From an uncultured Nitrosomonas sp. (GTDB taxonomy: Bacteria; Pseudomonadota; Gammaproteobacteria; Burkholderiales; Nitrosomonadaceae), in the NCBI RefSeq assembly GCF_902826915.1, contig NZ_CADEGP010000008.1, forward strand, positions 1-59,859: a stretch of DNA of 59,859 bases. The letters run 5' to 3'. The notes under the pieces were generated by a model. That model did not search any database and had not been told where the DNA came from. It saw only the letters and a list, made by a program, of their open reading frames with translations. Position 1 is the stretch's first letter. Every line of letters begins with the position of its first letter. Shown in pieces: positions 45,929 to 55,096 of the stretch. The position numbers were made by a program, and so were the translations under genes.

Positions 45929-47032
45929 ATGTTTTCTTCCGCCGATTACGCTTTCATGTCACATGCACTGCGGCTGGCAGAAAAAGGACTCTACAGTACA
46001 ACACCCAATCCTCGTGTAGGTTGCGTGCTCACTCTACATGATCAAATCGTAGGTAGCGGCTGGCACGAAATGGCGGGGCAGCCACATGCAGAAATTAATG
46101 CACTAGCCTCAGCCTCAGAAAGGGCGCGTGGCGCAACAGCCTATATTACATTGGAGCCTTGCAGTCATTATGGACGAACGCCACCCTGTGTTAACGCCCT
46201 AATTGACGCAGGAATTGCCAAGGCCATAATAGCCATGGAAGATCCCAATCCAATTGTGTGCGGACGTGGCTGCACACTCCTAGAACAAGCGGGAATCACT
46301 GTGCAAACAGGCTTATTGCAAACACAAGCACAAGCACTCAATGTGGGGTTTATCACTCGCATGACCGATAGGAGACCATGGATCAGACTGAAAACTGCTG
46401 CCAGTTTAGATGGAAAAACAGCGCTGAACAACGGAATCAGCCAATGGATTACTGGCGAAGCTGCACAACATGACGGTCATCGATGGCGCGCGCGCTCATG
46501 CGCTATCGTAGCAGGCATTGGTACAGTAAAGTCCGATAATCCACAGTTGTCAGTTCGGCATGTTGAAACAGCACGCCAACCCAAAAAGGTTATTGTAGAT
46601 AGTCATTTGACTATCCCGTTGGATGCGAAATTGCTTCAAAATAACAACGAAGTATTAATTTTCACCGCGCACGATGGGAATCCAGATAAAAAGAAAGTGC
46701 TTAGCGGAATGGGCGCTCAAGTTATTGTTATACCCAATATGGAAGGCTCAGTTGATCTGAAGAAAATGATGACCATTTTAGCTGAGTTGGAAGTCAATGA
46801 AGTGCTGGTGGAAGCCGGGCGTGAATTGAATGGTGCATTGATTAAAGCTGGATTGGTTGATGAAATGATTTTTTATCTTGCGCCACATTTGCTGGGTGAT
46901 GATGCGCGAGGAATAATTAAACTACCTGAATTAACCTGTCTTGAGCAAAAAAAAGAATTCAAAATTCAGGATGTACGCATGATTGGGCAAGATATCCGGA
47001 TCATCGCAAGATTTCCATCCAGCCTGAGCTAA
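45929..47032 (+). CDS. ribD: Bifunctional riboflavin deaminase/reductase
   Basis: A 367-residue protein. The deaminase domain (1-145) has zinc ligands H53 (in H-A-E55), C78 and C87 (P-C-S-H-Y-G-R-T-P-P-C). The reductase domain (about 150-365) has T-A-A-S-L-D-G-K-T-A and V-E-A-G-R-E-L-N-G-A. It catalyses two successive steps of riboflavin synthesis from GTP. No FMN riboswitch is seen in the 119-base spacer upstream. It converges with regA across 8 bases. Confidence 0.95.
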   Translation: MFSSADYAFMSHALRLAEKGLYSTTPNPRVGCVLTLHDQIVGSGWHEMAGQPHAEINALASASERARGATAYITLEPCSHYGRTPPCVNALIDAGIAKAIIAMEDPNPIVCGRGCTLLEQAGITVQTGLLQTQAQALNVGFITRMTDRRPWIRLKTAASLDGKTALNNGISQWITGEAAQHDGHRWRARSCAIVAGIGTVKSDNPQLSVRHVETARQPKKVIVDSHLTIPLDAKLLQNNNEVLIFTAHDGNPDKKKVLSGMGAQVIVIPNMEGSVDLKKMMTILAELEVNEVLVEAGRELNGALIKAGLVDEMIFYLAPHLLGDDARGIIKLPELTCLEQKKEFKIQDVRMIGQDIRIIARFPSSLS

Positions 47033-47040
47033 CCGTAGAT

Positions 47041-47601
47041 TTATTCCCGCAGAGGTCTTTTGGCAAGTTTGCGTTGCAGCGTGCGCCGATGCATATTCAA
47101 TATCCTTGCTGTCACCGAGATATTATTGTCGTTCTCTGCAAGAATGCGTTGAATATATTCCCACTCTAATCGACCTACTGATAAAGGGTTCGCACTGATC
47201 GGTGTGTCCGACTCCCCAACTGTACGTTCAAAAGCTGCCATGATTTGATCCGCATCGACAGGTTTTGCAAGATAATGGGTAGCGCCAAGTTTAATTGCTT
47301 CAACAGCTGTGGCGATGCTGGCATAGCCTGTTAGCATGACAATGCGGGTACCAGGATCCAAGGCTCTTAATTTCTCGACCAATACCAATCCAGATTCGCT
47401 GGATAATTTTAGATCAACAATGGCATATTCAGGTGTCGATTGTTCAGCTAGATTTAGAGCATCTTCAATAACTTGCGCGCATGTCACGAAAAAGCCACGC
47501 TTTCTCATGGCCTTTGCTAACACTTCACAAAAAATGGTATCGTCATCGACGATCAATAAACTGGGATCCTCGGTACTGTCTATTAATGAGGATTCGATCA
47601 T
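47041..47601 (-). CDS. regA: Redox response regulator RegA (PrrA/ActR family)
   Basis: A 186-residue regulator with receiver domain (acid pocket D19-D21, phospho-acceptor D63 in A-I-V-D-L-K-L, T/K switch residues in M-L-T-G-Y-A and Y-L-A-K-P-V) and a Fis-type helix-turn-helix at the C-terminus (about 140-183; N-I-S-V-T-A-R-I-L-N-M-H-R-R-T-L-Q-R-K-L). It is the partner of RegB, whose gene overlaps its start by 4 bases. In other Proteobacteria RegA controls respiration, carbon fixation and nitrogen genes. Confidence 0.93.
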   Translation of the reverse strand: MIESSLIDSTEDPSLLIVDDDTIFCEVLAKAMRKRGFFVTCAQVIEDALNLAEQSTPEYAIVDLKLSSESGLVLVEKLRALDPGTRIVMLTGYASIATAVEAIKLGATHYLAKPVDADQIMAAFERTVGESDTPISANPLSVGRLEWEYIQRILAENDNNISVTARILNMHRRTLQRKLAKRPLRE

Positions 47602-48866
47602 GCGATTGATCCTATCAATGGCAAAACGACTTGTGTGCAGGCGCCACCATTCTCAAGATTAAACAAGCGAACACTACCACCAAATCGTTCTATATTGGCA
47701 TTAGCCAGAAATAAGCCGATGCCAAAACCCTGTCCCGGCGCTTTGCTGGAAAAGAAAGCTTCGCCAGCACGCTGCAATGCTTCTGCTGACAATCCTTTGC
47801 CGTCATCAATAATCTCCAGGTGCAGTTCTTGATTATCCCAATGGCTGCTGATTTCAATACGTTCTGAAGAGGCGTCTGCGGCATTATTCAGAAGATTGAG
47901 TATAGATTGGTTCAATAATTGATTATCCATAATTCGAGGCACGGGTTGTGTGCTTGTACTTTGATACGTGAATTTAACAGAGGGACGTATCAACTTCCAT
48001 TTATCCAATATCTGACGGAGAAATTCGTCAACAGCAAGCTCGCTGCCATGTTCAGCTCTTGTTTGACCTGCTTTCGCCAGCAGATGAGTCAAAGTCTGTT
48101 TGCAATGAAGTATCTGATCCCGCAATATATGAATGTTGTTTTGGAATTCTGTATCATGCGTATATTCTTGCTGTAATTCACCGGTTACTACCGCCATCGT
48201 CGAGAGCGGCGTGCCCAGCTCATGAGCGGCACCTGCGGCCAGTGTGCCTAAGGCGATAATTTGCTCATTGCGCAAGGCATGTTCACGTGCTTTGGCAAGA
48301 TCGCGGTCCCGATCGCGGATGGAAGAACTCATTCTAACGACAAACCAGGCAATGATTACCGTACTTAATACAAATGCCAGCCACATTCCAGATACATGCA
48401 ATGCAAACTCTATCAGATGATTGCTATGCTCGTGCGGGAGAGGTATATAAACGAATAACAATAGCGTATAACAAGCAATTGTAATAATAGCCATAATCCA
48501 TGTATAGCGCCAAGGTAGCGTAGCGGCTGCGATAGTCAGGGGTAACAAGAATAATGAAATAAATGGATTAGTTGATCCGCCACTGAAATATAGCAGAGCA
48601 CTCAGTGCCAGAACATCAATCCACAATTGAAAAAAGAATTCCAGGTGAGAGACTGGCCATATGCGATGTAATCGCACCCATGTAAGCAGATTTATTACTG
48701 CGAGTAATACCACAACGAAGATCATGGGTAGCCAGGGGATTACAATATCAATGCTCCAGTACACAATGGTAAAGGTGAGACATTGGGCAAATATAGCGAT
48801 ATTTCGGAGCAGAAATAATCGATGCAAGTTTTTGCTAAGTGGTGATTGACTGAGATCACTGAACAT
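47598..48866 (-). CDS. regB: Redox-sensing histidine kinase RegB (PrrB)
   Basis: A 422-residue membrane kinase. Six hydrophobic segments in residues 15-180 include the quinone-binding motif G96-G-S-T-N-P-F102. The H-box is A-A-G-A-A-H215-E-L-G-T-P-L. A cysteine sits exactly 40 residues later (H-C255-K), the same spacing as the redox-active Cys265 and His225 of Rhodobacter capsulatus RegB. The ATPase domain shows N-L-L-N-N-A-A-D-A-S, D-D-G-K-G-L and G-F-G-I-G-L-F. It should sense ubiquinone redox state and control RegA phosphorylation. Confidence 0.94.
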   Translation of the reverse strand: MFSDLSQSPLSKNLHRLFLLRNIAIFAQCLTFTIVYWSIDIVIPWLPMIFVVVLLAVINLLTWVRLHRIWPVSHLEFFFQLWIDVLALSALLYFSGGSTNPFISLFLLPLTIAAATLPWRYTWIMAIITIACYTLLLFVYIPLPHEHSNHLIEFALHVSGMWLAFVLSTVIIAWFVVRMSSSIRDRDRDLAKAREHALRNEQIIALGTLAAGAAHELGTPLSTMAVVTGELQQEYTHDTEFQNNIHILRDQILHCKQTLTHLLAKAGQTRAEHGSELAVDEFLRQILDKWKLIRPSVKFTYQSTSTQPVPRIMDNQLLNQSILNLLNNAADASSERIEISSHWDNQELHLEIIDDGKGLSAEALQRAGEAFFSSKAPGQGFGIGLFLANANIERFGGSVRLFNLENGGACTQVVLPLIGSIA

Positions 48867-49151
48867 GATGCATGTATAGGATGAATTTTTGACTTATTTT
48901 AACTATAGAACATTAGCTGAAATTTCCTAAAATAGCTATGTGACAAATTGTCTCAGGGTGATTTAGACAGAAATCTTATCCGTAAGGTTGATTTCAAAGT
49001 TCACTAAAATAATTGCTTATTGGCGATCCTAAATAATATTCAGCAATCTGAGCATATATTGAAGTCATGGTAACTAATGGTTTTTTCGGTTAAAATCTTC
49101 GGTCACCTATCTTACGCTTGAAAATTAGCATTATCTTTCTAAAATTACTTT

Positions 49152-50270
49152 ATGATTCTTATTCTTGCTCCCAATACCCGACCTGAAAGCCCGGAATATA
49201 AACAGTTGATGGCGCATCTAGCCAATCTCACGGGGATATCAACACGCATCCATACCGAGGTCGGCATCGAGCAAGCACTAACAGAGATATATTTAATCGG
49301 TAACACCAAAGTATTATCCATTGAAGATGTGAGTTGCTTGCCTTGTGTTGATAGCGTTGTACGCGTATCCGAAGAATATCGCGTTTTAGGTCGACATAAA
49401 AATGACGATCGCCCAACTTATTTTGAATATAACGATGTTCGTTTTGGGCAAGACACGCTAAACGTGTTTGCCGGTCTATGCGCCGTTGACACCATTGAAC
49501 ATGTGGAAATGATGATGAAGGCATTGCATGAACACGGTCAGGTTTGTACACGTATGGGTGCTTATAAACCGCGTACCAGCCCATATGCATTTCAGGGCCA
49601 CGGCAAGACATGCCTACCTTATGTATTTGATATGGCAGGAAAATATGGAATAAAAGTGATCGCCATGGAGATTACGCACGAATCTCATTTAGAAGAGATA
49701 GGTAACGCACTTTACCAGACAGGCAGTGCAACCGGCGTTATGTTGCAGATAGGTACAAGGAATACACAAAATTTTGAATTATTAAAAATCGTTGGTCGTC
49801 AGCAGAATTTCCCGGTATTGATCAAGCGAGGCTTTGGCATTACTTTGGATGAATCTTTGAATGCTGCAGAGTATTTAGCTTCGGAAGGAAATCGAAAAGT
49901 GATTTTCGGTTTACGTGGCATGAAAACAAACATGGGTGACCCGCATCGTAATTTTGTCGATTTCTCACATGTGCCGGCGGTCAAGCGCTTGACACGCATG
50001 CCGGTCTGTATAGATCCTTCACATTCAGTGGGAACACGTGCAAGCTCGCCGGAGGGCATATTGGACATTATGCATGTAACTGCACAAGGCATCGTTGCAG
50101 GCGCCAATATGGTACTGGTAGATTTTCACCCGGCACCCAGTAACGCGTTGGTGGATGGCCCACAAGCATTACTGATCAAAGAATTGCCGCAATTTCTTGA
50201 GGATATCCAAATCGCTCGTGAAGCTTATGAAAAACGCACCCTACTGGCCGAGCGTTATCGAGAAAAATAA
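49152..50270 (+). CDS. DAHP synthase-like aldolase (type I-beta related), divergent
   Basis: A 372-residue protein that matches the I-beta DAHP synthase plan: an N-terminal ferredoxin-like domain ending S-V-V-R-V-S-E-E-Y (about 68-76), then a TIM barrel with G-A-Y-K-P-R-T-S-P-Y, L-Q-I-G-T-R-N-T-Q-N-F, L-I-K-R-G-F and D-P-S-H-S-V-G-T-R. DAHP synthase joins phosphoenolpyruvate and erythrose 4-phosphate in aromatic synthesis. However, the usual A-G-P-C-S-V-E reads A-G-L-C-A-V-D, L-R-G-G-A-Y-K-P reads T-R-M-G-A-Y-K-P, and C-E-R-G reads G-L-R-G. Several residues near the metal and PEP site therefore differ. It may use another substrate or be a second, specialised isozyme. No aromatic-pathway gene is adjacent. 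No clear ribosome site. Confidence 0.75.
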   Translation: MILILAPNTRPESPEYKQLMAHLANLTGISTRIHTEVGIEQALTEIYLIGNTKVLSIEDVSCLPCVDSVVRVSEEYRVLGRHKNDDRPTYFEYNDVRFGQDTLNVFAGLCAVDTIEHVEMMMKALHEHGQVCTRMGAYKPRTSPYAFQGHGKTCLPYVFDMAGKYGIKVIAMEITHESHLEEIGNALYQTGSATGVMLQIGTRNTQNFELLKIVGRQQNFPVLIKRGFGITLDESLNAAEYLASEGNRKVIFGLRGMKTNMGDPHRNFVDFSHVPAVKRLTRMPVCIDPSHSVGTRASSPEGILDIMHVTAQGIVAGANMVLVDFHPAPSNALVDGPQALLIKELPQFLEDIQIAREAYEKRTLLAERYREK

Positions 50271-50370
50271 AATACTGCGTAATTTAAAAACCGCTAAGTT
50301 TTATTGTCTGTAAAATTTATCTATTACCGAATAAGTGCAAACATAATATTCATTGTTGGAGAATGAAAAA

Positions 50371-51315
50371 ATGATCAAAGTATTACTCTCAAATCCAAGG
50401 GGTTTTTGCGCCGGCGTGGACCGCGCAATCGAAATTGTAGAAAGAGCGCTTACAATGCATGGCGCACCGATATATGTACGTCATGAGGTAGTGCATAATC
50501 GATTTGTGGTAGAAAACCTGGAGAAGAAAGGCGCAGTTTTTGTGGAGAACTTGGATGAGGTACCACAAGATAGCATTCTAATTTTTAGCGCACATGGCGT
50601 TTCTCATGCGGTCCGCCGGGAAGCCGCCGATCGTAAATTGAAGGTATTTGACGCAACTTGTCCGCTGGTTACCAAGGTTCATGTCGAAGTAGGTAAGATG
50701 CGTAAAGATGGCAAGGAGATCATTATGATCGGCCATCAAGGTCATCCTGAGGTTGAAGGCACCATGGGGCAGATTGAAGGTGAAGACAAAGGAATGTATC
50801 TGGTAGAAACAGAGATGGATGTTGAGGTTTTAACGGTTAAAGATGAGACCAATCTGGCTTATGTGACCCAAACTACGTTATCTGTCGATGATGCTGCACG
50901 CATTGTCGATGCTCTAAAAAAACGCTTCCCGATGATTACCGGCCCTAAAAAAGACGATATCTGCTATGCCACGCAAAACCGTCAAGATGCTGTTAAAAAG
51001 ATGGTTAACCAATGTGATTTAGTTATCGTGGTTGGTTCTCCCAATAGCTCGAACTCAAATCGGCTTTGTGAAGTGGCGAGAAATGCCAATGTGGAATCTT
51101 ATATGGTAGATCATGCCGAGCAGTTGCAAGAAGCATGGTTCATCGGAAAGAAAATTATTGGCATTACGGCCGGAGCTTCTGCACCTGAAATTCTAGTGCA
51201 ACAAGTGATATCCAGACTCAAACAAATAGGTGCCGATCAAATTGGTGAGGATGTAATGATAGAAGAGTTAAGTGGTGTTGTAGAGTCGGTTGTGTTCCCA
51301 TTACCCAAGGCCTAA
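50371..51315 (+). CDS. ispH: 4-hydroxy-3-methylbut-2-enyl diphosphate reductase
   Basis: A 314-residue iron-sulfur enzyme, read from the ATG at 50371 with GGAGA 8 bases upstream; a longer start at 50353 lacks a site. Cluster ligands are C13 (G-F-C-A-G-V), C97 (A-T-C-P-L-V) and C198 (D-I-C-Y-A-T-Q-N-R). The catalytic glutamate lies in the T-x-x-x-x motif region. It makes isopentenyl and dimethylallyl diphosphate, the last step of the MEP pathway. Confidence 0.96.
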   Translation: MIKVLLSNPRGFCAGVDRAIEIVERALTMHGAPIYVRHEVVHNRFVVENLEKKGAVFVENLDEVPQDSILIFSAHGVSHAVRREAADRKLKVFDATCPLVTKVHVEVGKMRKDGKEIIMIGHQGHPEVEGTMGQIEGEDKGMYLVETEMDVEVLTVKDETNLAYVTQTTLSVDDAARIVDALKKRFPMITGPKKDDICYATQNRQDAVKKMVNQCDLVIVVGSPNSSNSNRLCEVARNANVESYMVDHAEQLQEAWFIGKKIIGITAGASAPEILVQQVISRLKQIGADQIGEDVMIEELSGVVESVVFPLPKA

Positions 51316-51322
51316 ATGAACG

Positions 51323-52429
51323 TTAGTTATTTTCCCATCCTGCTTGGTATGGAGAGGTATCGAATGGTTGTGTAGCACCCGTCATCTCATTGACTAGGAT
51401 CTCAGCGCTAGCAGGTGCCATCGTCACCCCATAGCGATAGTGTCCGCTATTGATCAGCAAATTACGAATAACCGGATGCCAACCAATCGTAGGGATATTT
51501 CTGGATGAAGCAGGGCGTAATCCTGACCAGTGTTGCTTAATGGGCATCATTTGAAGTGACGGCAAAATGTCATAAGCGTGTCTTAATAACTGGTTAAATG
51601 CTGATACCGTCGTTTGTTTATTAAACCCTACATCCTCGAGTGTACTGCCAATGAGCATATGACCATCTCGGCGAGGTATCATGTAAAAATCATTTTGTAC
51701 CACAATGTTACTTACCGGTGGTATATTAAATTTAAATAATAACATTTGCCCTTTTATTGGCTTGATATCGAGCTGCAGAGCATGAACTCCCAATATCTCT
51801 TTACTCCAGGCGCCGGCGCTAACAATATAGTAATCAGAAACAAATTCCCCACAAGACGATGTAAGCGACTGTATCTGTTTATGATTAGAATTAAAATAAT
51901 AGGCTGAACAATTTTCTATGATTCTCCCACCTAACTGTAAAACTCGGCTGATTAATGCTCGTAATAGCCTAGGATTACGCACTTGAGCAATATTTGGCAG
52001 AAACAAAGAACGATCATGCATTTTCACTCTATCAGAACCGAAATTTTTTCCGATAGAAGAAATATTGGAAACTGTGGGTTGTTCGATTTCAATCCCCCGA
52101 ACCGCGCACCATTGCTTAGCAATTTCTAAATCGTAAGGCGGCAATATCAACATGCCGGACATTTCGTATTCTGGATCTATCCCAGACACCTCCTGCAGAG
52201 CTGAAGCCCAAGCTGGAAATTGCTTGGCACTGTAGCTGGTAAGTTGTGTGACATGATCGGAATAATCCCATGGTAAAAGCGGCGATAAAATACCACCACC
52301 CGCCCAGGATGATTCTTGTCCTGCTTGATTTCGTTCAAGTATCGTAACATTCGCGCCCTGTGCTAAAAGCCTTTCAGCCGTTGCAAGTCCAATGATTCCC
52401 GCACCAATGACAACTATATCCTGCTTCAT
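51323..52429 (-). CDS. thiO: Glycine oxidase (thiamine thiazole synthesis)
   Basis: A 368-residue FAD amine oxidase of the DAO family. The dinucleotide fold is I-V-V-I-G-A-G-I-I-G-L-A-T-A (about 5-18). Family motifs S-S-W-A-G-G-G-I-L-S-P-L, G-S-T-L-E-D-V-G-F and the C-terminal S-G-H-Y-R-Y-G-V-T-M-A-P-A are visible. It oxidises glycine to iminoacetate/glyoxylate for the thiazole of thiamine. Monocistronic and convergent with ispH. Confidence 0.9.
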   Translation of the reverse strand: MKQDIVVIGAGIIGLATAERLLAQGANVTILERNQAGQESSWAGGGILSPLLPWDYSDHVTQLTSYSAKQFPAWASALQEVSGIDPEYEMSGMLILPPYDLEIAKQWCAVRGIEIEQPTVSNISSIGKNFGSDRVKMHDRSLFLPNIAQVRNPRLLRALISRVLQLGGRIIENCSAYYFNSNHKQIQSLTSSCGEFVSDYYIVSAGAWSKEILGVHALQLDIKPIKGQMLLFKFNIPPVSNIVVQNDFYMIPRRDGHMLIGSTLEDVGFNKQTTVSAFNQLLRHAYDILPSLQMMPIKQHWSGLRPASSRNIPTIGWHPVIRNLLINSGHYRYGVTMAPASAEILVNEMTGATQPFDTSPYQAGWENN

Positions 52430-52486
52430 GATGGATTAATTATTTGCTCATCCTGAAAAATTGCAAAGCTTGGTAAAGCAAACATT

Positions 52487-52651
52487 ATCCCATACCAATT
52501 GGATATAGATGCTCTGCATTGAATCCAACAATCGAGAGATACATAAGATTCCGCTCTAAAAGCTAAAGTTTGTCTAAATTATGGCCGCTAGAATCTAGCC
52601 GAAAGATATTAATGAATGAGCTTAGAAGATAAAACAAAGATGGTATGGGAT
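52487..52651. repeat. 11-base inverted repeat spanning the fimT leader
   Basis: ATCCCATACCA (52487-52497) and TGGTATGGGAT (52641-52651) are perfect complements 143 bases apart. The right arm ends 7 bases before the fimT ATG, over its ribosome-binding region. Confidence 0.45.
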
Positions 52652-52658
52652 TCCGCGC

Positions 52659-53195
52659 ATGAAAAAAACGCAACTGATTAAACGGTTACACCAACATGGT
52701 TTTACCTTGATTGAACTACTGGTCACATTGAGCGTGGTCAGTATTTTGTTATCAGTTGCTGTGCCAAGTTTTAGCACATTTATTCAAAACAATTTATTAA
52801 CAACACAAAGTAATAGTTTCTATTCGGCATTGGCTTTAGCTAAAAGTGAAGCCGTTCGACGCAGCAGCCCGGTTTCACTTTGTCCCAGCACAAATGGTAC
52901 TAGCTGCACAGGAGGAACAACTTGGTCGAATGGCTGGTTAGTGTTTGCCGATGCCAATAATGCTGGTGTAGTTGACGCAGGAGAAGAAATTCTACAGATT
53001 GGGACAACTTTCTCGGGAGGAAACACATTCTCCTCGGGAAAGAACAGAATTACATTTACCGCCAATGGTTATTCAATGGGATTCAACGATACTTTTACGC
53101 TATGCGATAGTCGTGGGGGATCGCATTCAAAAGCTATTGTCTTAAATAATCAAGGGCGCTTTCGTTCTGAAACAGGTACAGGAACATGCGGATAA
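52659..53195 (+). CDS. fimT: Minor type IV pilin FimT/FimU (GspH-like)
   Basis: A 178-residue prepilin with leader ending H-Q-H-G^ and canonical F-T-L-I-E-L-L-V-T-L-S-V. The FimT/GspH domain shows N-x-L-x-T-Q-S-N-x-F-x-S-A-L-x-L-A-K-S-E-A-V-R-R and a paired cysteine region (L-C-P-S, S-C-T-G). First gene of the minor-pilin operon; the next gene overlaps its end by 10 bases. Confidence 0.9.
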   Translation: MKKTQLIKRLHQHGFTLIELLVTLSVVSILLSVAVPSFSTFIQNNLLTTQSNSFYSALALAKSEAVRRSSPVSLCPSTNGTSCTGGTTWSNGWLVFADANNAGVVDAGEEILQIGTTFSGGNTFSSGKNRITFTANGYSMGFNDTFTLCDSRGGSHSKAIVLNNQGRFRSETGTGTCG

Positions 53196-53701
53196 ATAGG
53201 ATATTTTCAATAAAAAAGAAAATGCAGAGCAATGGCTTTAGCTTAATTGAAGTGCTAATTACGCTTCTAATCGTGTCTTTTGGCTTACTAGGTATGGCGG
53301 CACTGGTTGTATCCGGTGCGCGTAGTAACAACGTTGCATATTATCGCTCTGTAGCCAGCAAACAAACAGAGGATATTGCCGATCGTATGCGTGCCAACAT
53401 AGCAGGTGTAGCCTCCGGAGCATATGATGCACTTTCAGCAAATATTCCCAGCAGCGCGGATTGTGTAGCAAATACCTGTAGTCCGGCACAAATCGCGACT
53501 TTTGATCATGCTCTATGGAATACAGCTAACGCTAGATTACTTCCCGGTGGTGTTGGTACTGTGAATGGAAACCTAGCAGCAGGATATTCAATTACTTTAA
53601 TGTGGACAGAAAAAGAAATGGCAGATGACCCTAACCCTAGTCCTAACTGTCCAGGGGGAACAGCAAATACTCAATGTTTTTTAACAAGGTTTGCGCCGTG
53701 A
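53186..53701 (+). CDS. pilV: Type IV pilus minor pilin PilV
   Basis: A 171-residue prepilin-like protein with Q-S-N-G^F-S-L-I-E-V-L-I-T-L-L-I and the PilV segment A-D-R-M-R-A-N. AGGAAC precedes the ATG inside fimT. It ends at the GTGA that also starts pilW. It is a minor pilin that helps prime pilus assembly together with PilW, PilX and PilY1. Confidence 0.88.
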   Translation: MRINRIFSIKKKMQSNGFSLIEVLITLLIVSFGLLGMAALVVSGARSNNVAYYRSVASKQTEDIADRMRANIAGVASGAYDALSANIPSSADCVANTCSPAQIATFDHALWNTANARLLPGGVGTVNGNLAAGYSITLMWTEKEMADDPNPSPNCPGGTANTQCFLTRFAP

Positions 53702-54498
53702 TAACTACTTCGGTCATTGATCAAAACAGGTTCGAACCCGAACGAGAAGATAGAAAACTGAACGCTCAGGGTGGCTTCACTCTGATTGAGCTGATGATTG
53801 GAATGATAGTAGGTCTGGTATTACTACTCGTTATCGGCACTGTGTTTGTCAGTAGCCAAGGAGTTTTTCGCGAACAAGAAGATAATGCCCGGGTACAAGA
53901 AAACGGGCGTTTCGCGTTGGAAATTATTGGACGAAGTATCAAGCAAGCCGGACATGTAGAAATACCATTTACTGGATTTAAAGTTGAGTTTACCGGCACC
54001 GCCATCAGTGGCACGAATGGCGATACCGGTGTGGCCGATACTTTAACTGTGCAATTTGAAGGAGCAATCGGAGACAGTGATTGCGAAGGTACTGTGGTAG
54101 GTGTTGCGGGCCAAATCATCCAGAATCATTTTAACATTGATGCGGCCAATGCAGAATTACAGTGTGACGGGCAAGTTTCTTTTACCCCGGGTGTACCAGG
54201 AGCAGCACCTGTTGGTCCAGTACTATTAAGCGATGTAGAAGACCTACAAATTCTTTACGGAGTGGATACCAACAGTGATCAATCCGTTGATCAATATACC
54301 GATCTACCAGCCGATTGGGAGCAAGTTATCACAGCGCGTATTTGTGTTTTGATTCGCTCTGAAAAAACAAATGTTGTTTCAGCAGGCAATTATCTCGACT
54401 GCAATGGTGCATCAATTGTCATCCCGGCAGATAGGCGGCTAAGACGCGCATTTACATCAACGATTAATTTACGTAACCGCATTAATGATACGCCATGA
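53698..54498 (+). CDS. pilW: Type IV pilus minor pilin PilW
   Basis: A protein of about 266 residues. A GTG at 53698 overlapping the pilV stop (GTGA) is the likely start; an upstream ATG at 53674 lies inside pilV. A long leader ends A-Q-G-G^[16 protein letters not shown]. The C-terminal half contains R-I-C-V-L-I-R-S and ends R-L-R-R-A-F-T-S-T-I-N-L-R-N-R, typical of PilW. Its stop overlaps the pilX start (ATGA). Confidence 0.88.
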   Translation: MITTSVIDQNRFEPEREDRKLNAQGGFTLIELMIGMIVGLVLLLVIGTVFVSSQGVFREQEDNARVQENGRFALEIIGRSIKQAGHVEIPFTGFKVEFTGTAISGTNGDTGVADTLTVQFEGAIGDSDCEGTVVGVAGQIIQNHFNIDAANAELQCDGQVSFTPGVPGAAPVGPVLLSDVEDLQILYGVDTNSDQSVDQYTDLPADWEQVITARICVLIRSEKTNVVSAGNYLDCNGASIVIPADRRLRRAFTSTINLRNRINDTP

Positions 54499-55064
54499 GT
54501 AGGAATTATTATTATTTTCAGCAGCAAAGTGGCGCTGTCTTTGTGACAGGTTTGATTTTCTTGCTAGCTCTATCTCTTCTCGGAATAACAGCCGTAAAAA
54601 TGGCAACGATAGAAGAAAGAATGTCGGCCAATATGCGAGACCGCATGCTCGCAATGCAAGCAGCAGAAATGGCTCTGCGCTATGCCGAACATCATATTCG
54701 TGACAATGACCCTTCTACAAACTCACCCAAATCGATTGAAGGCATGAGTGAGTTTGACACAAACTGCACTGACGGATTCTGTTATTACGGCGCAGGTGTT
54801 GATGCTCCAGCTAAATCCTGGGATACCTACTGTAACCCGGGCTGTCCGATTAATTATGTAGAAGGCAACGTTTTTAGATTTAATGGTGTTCCTTACACAG
54901 CACCTGGCCTACCAATCGGTGTCCCACCACCTACATATTTGATTGAAGGGATACAGAAAACACCGCCTGGAAATACTTTACGACACTACTATCGCATTAC
55001 TGTTCGAGCTCAAGGAGCCAGGCAAGGTACTGTTGTATGGATACAAGAGGTTTTTAGGCCATAG
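54495..55064 (+). CDS. pilX: Type IV pilus minor pilin PilX
   Basis: A 189-residue protein with Q-S-G^A-V-F-V-T-G-L-I-F-L-L-A-L-S-L-L-G and the PilX signature A-T-I-E-E-R-M-S-A-N-M-R-D-R-x-x-A-M-Q-A-A-E-M-A-L-R-Y-A-E. The +1 residue is Ala and the +5 position is Thr, common in PilX. It ends 32 bases before pilY1. Confidence 0.88.
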   Translation: MSRNYYYFQQQSGAVFVTGLIFLLALSLLGITAVKMATIEERMSANMRDRMLAMQAAEMALRYAEHHIRDNDPSTNSPKSIEGMSEFDTNCTDGFCYYGAGVDAPAKSWDTYCNPGCPINYVEGNVFRFNGVPYTAPGLPIGVPPPTYLIEGIQKTPPGNTLRHYYRITVRAQGARQGTVVWIQEVFRP

Positions 55065-55096
55065 TTATAAAAAATACTGTCAAGGACGTAAAGATC

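Noticed and set aside
52430..52658. Sigma54 promoter for the minor-pilin operon
   Set aside because: No TGGC-N8-TTGC style -24/-12 pair could be found.
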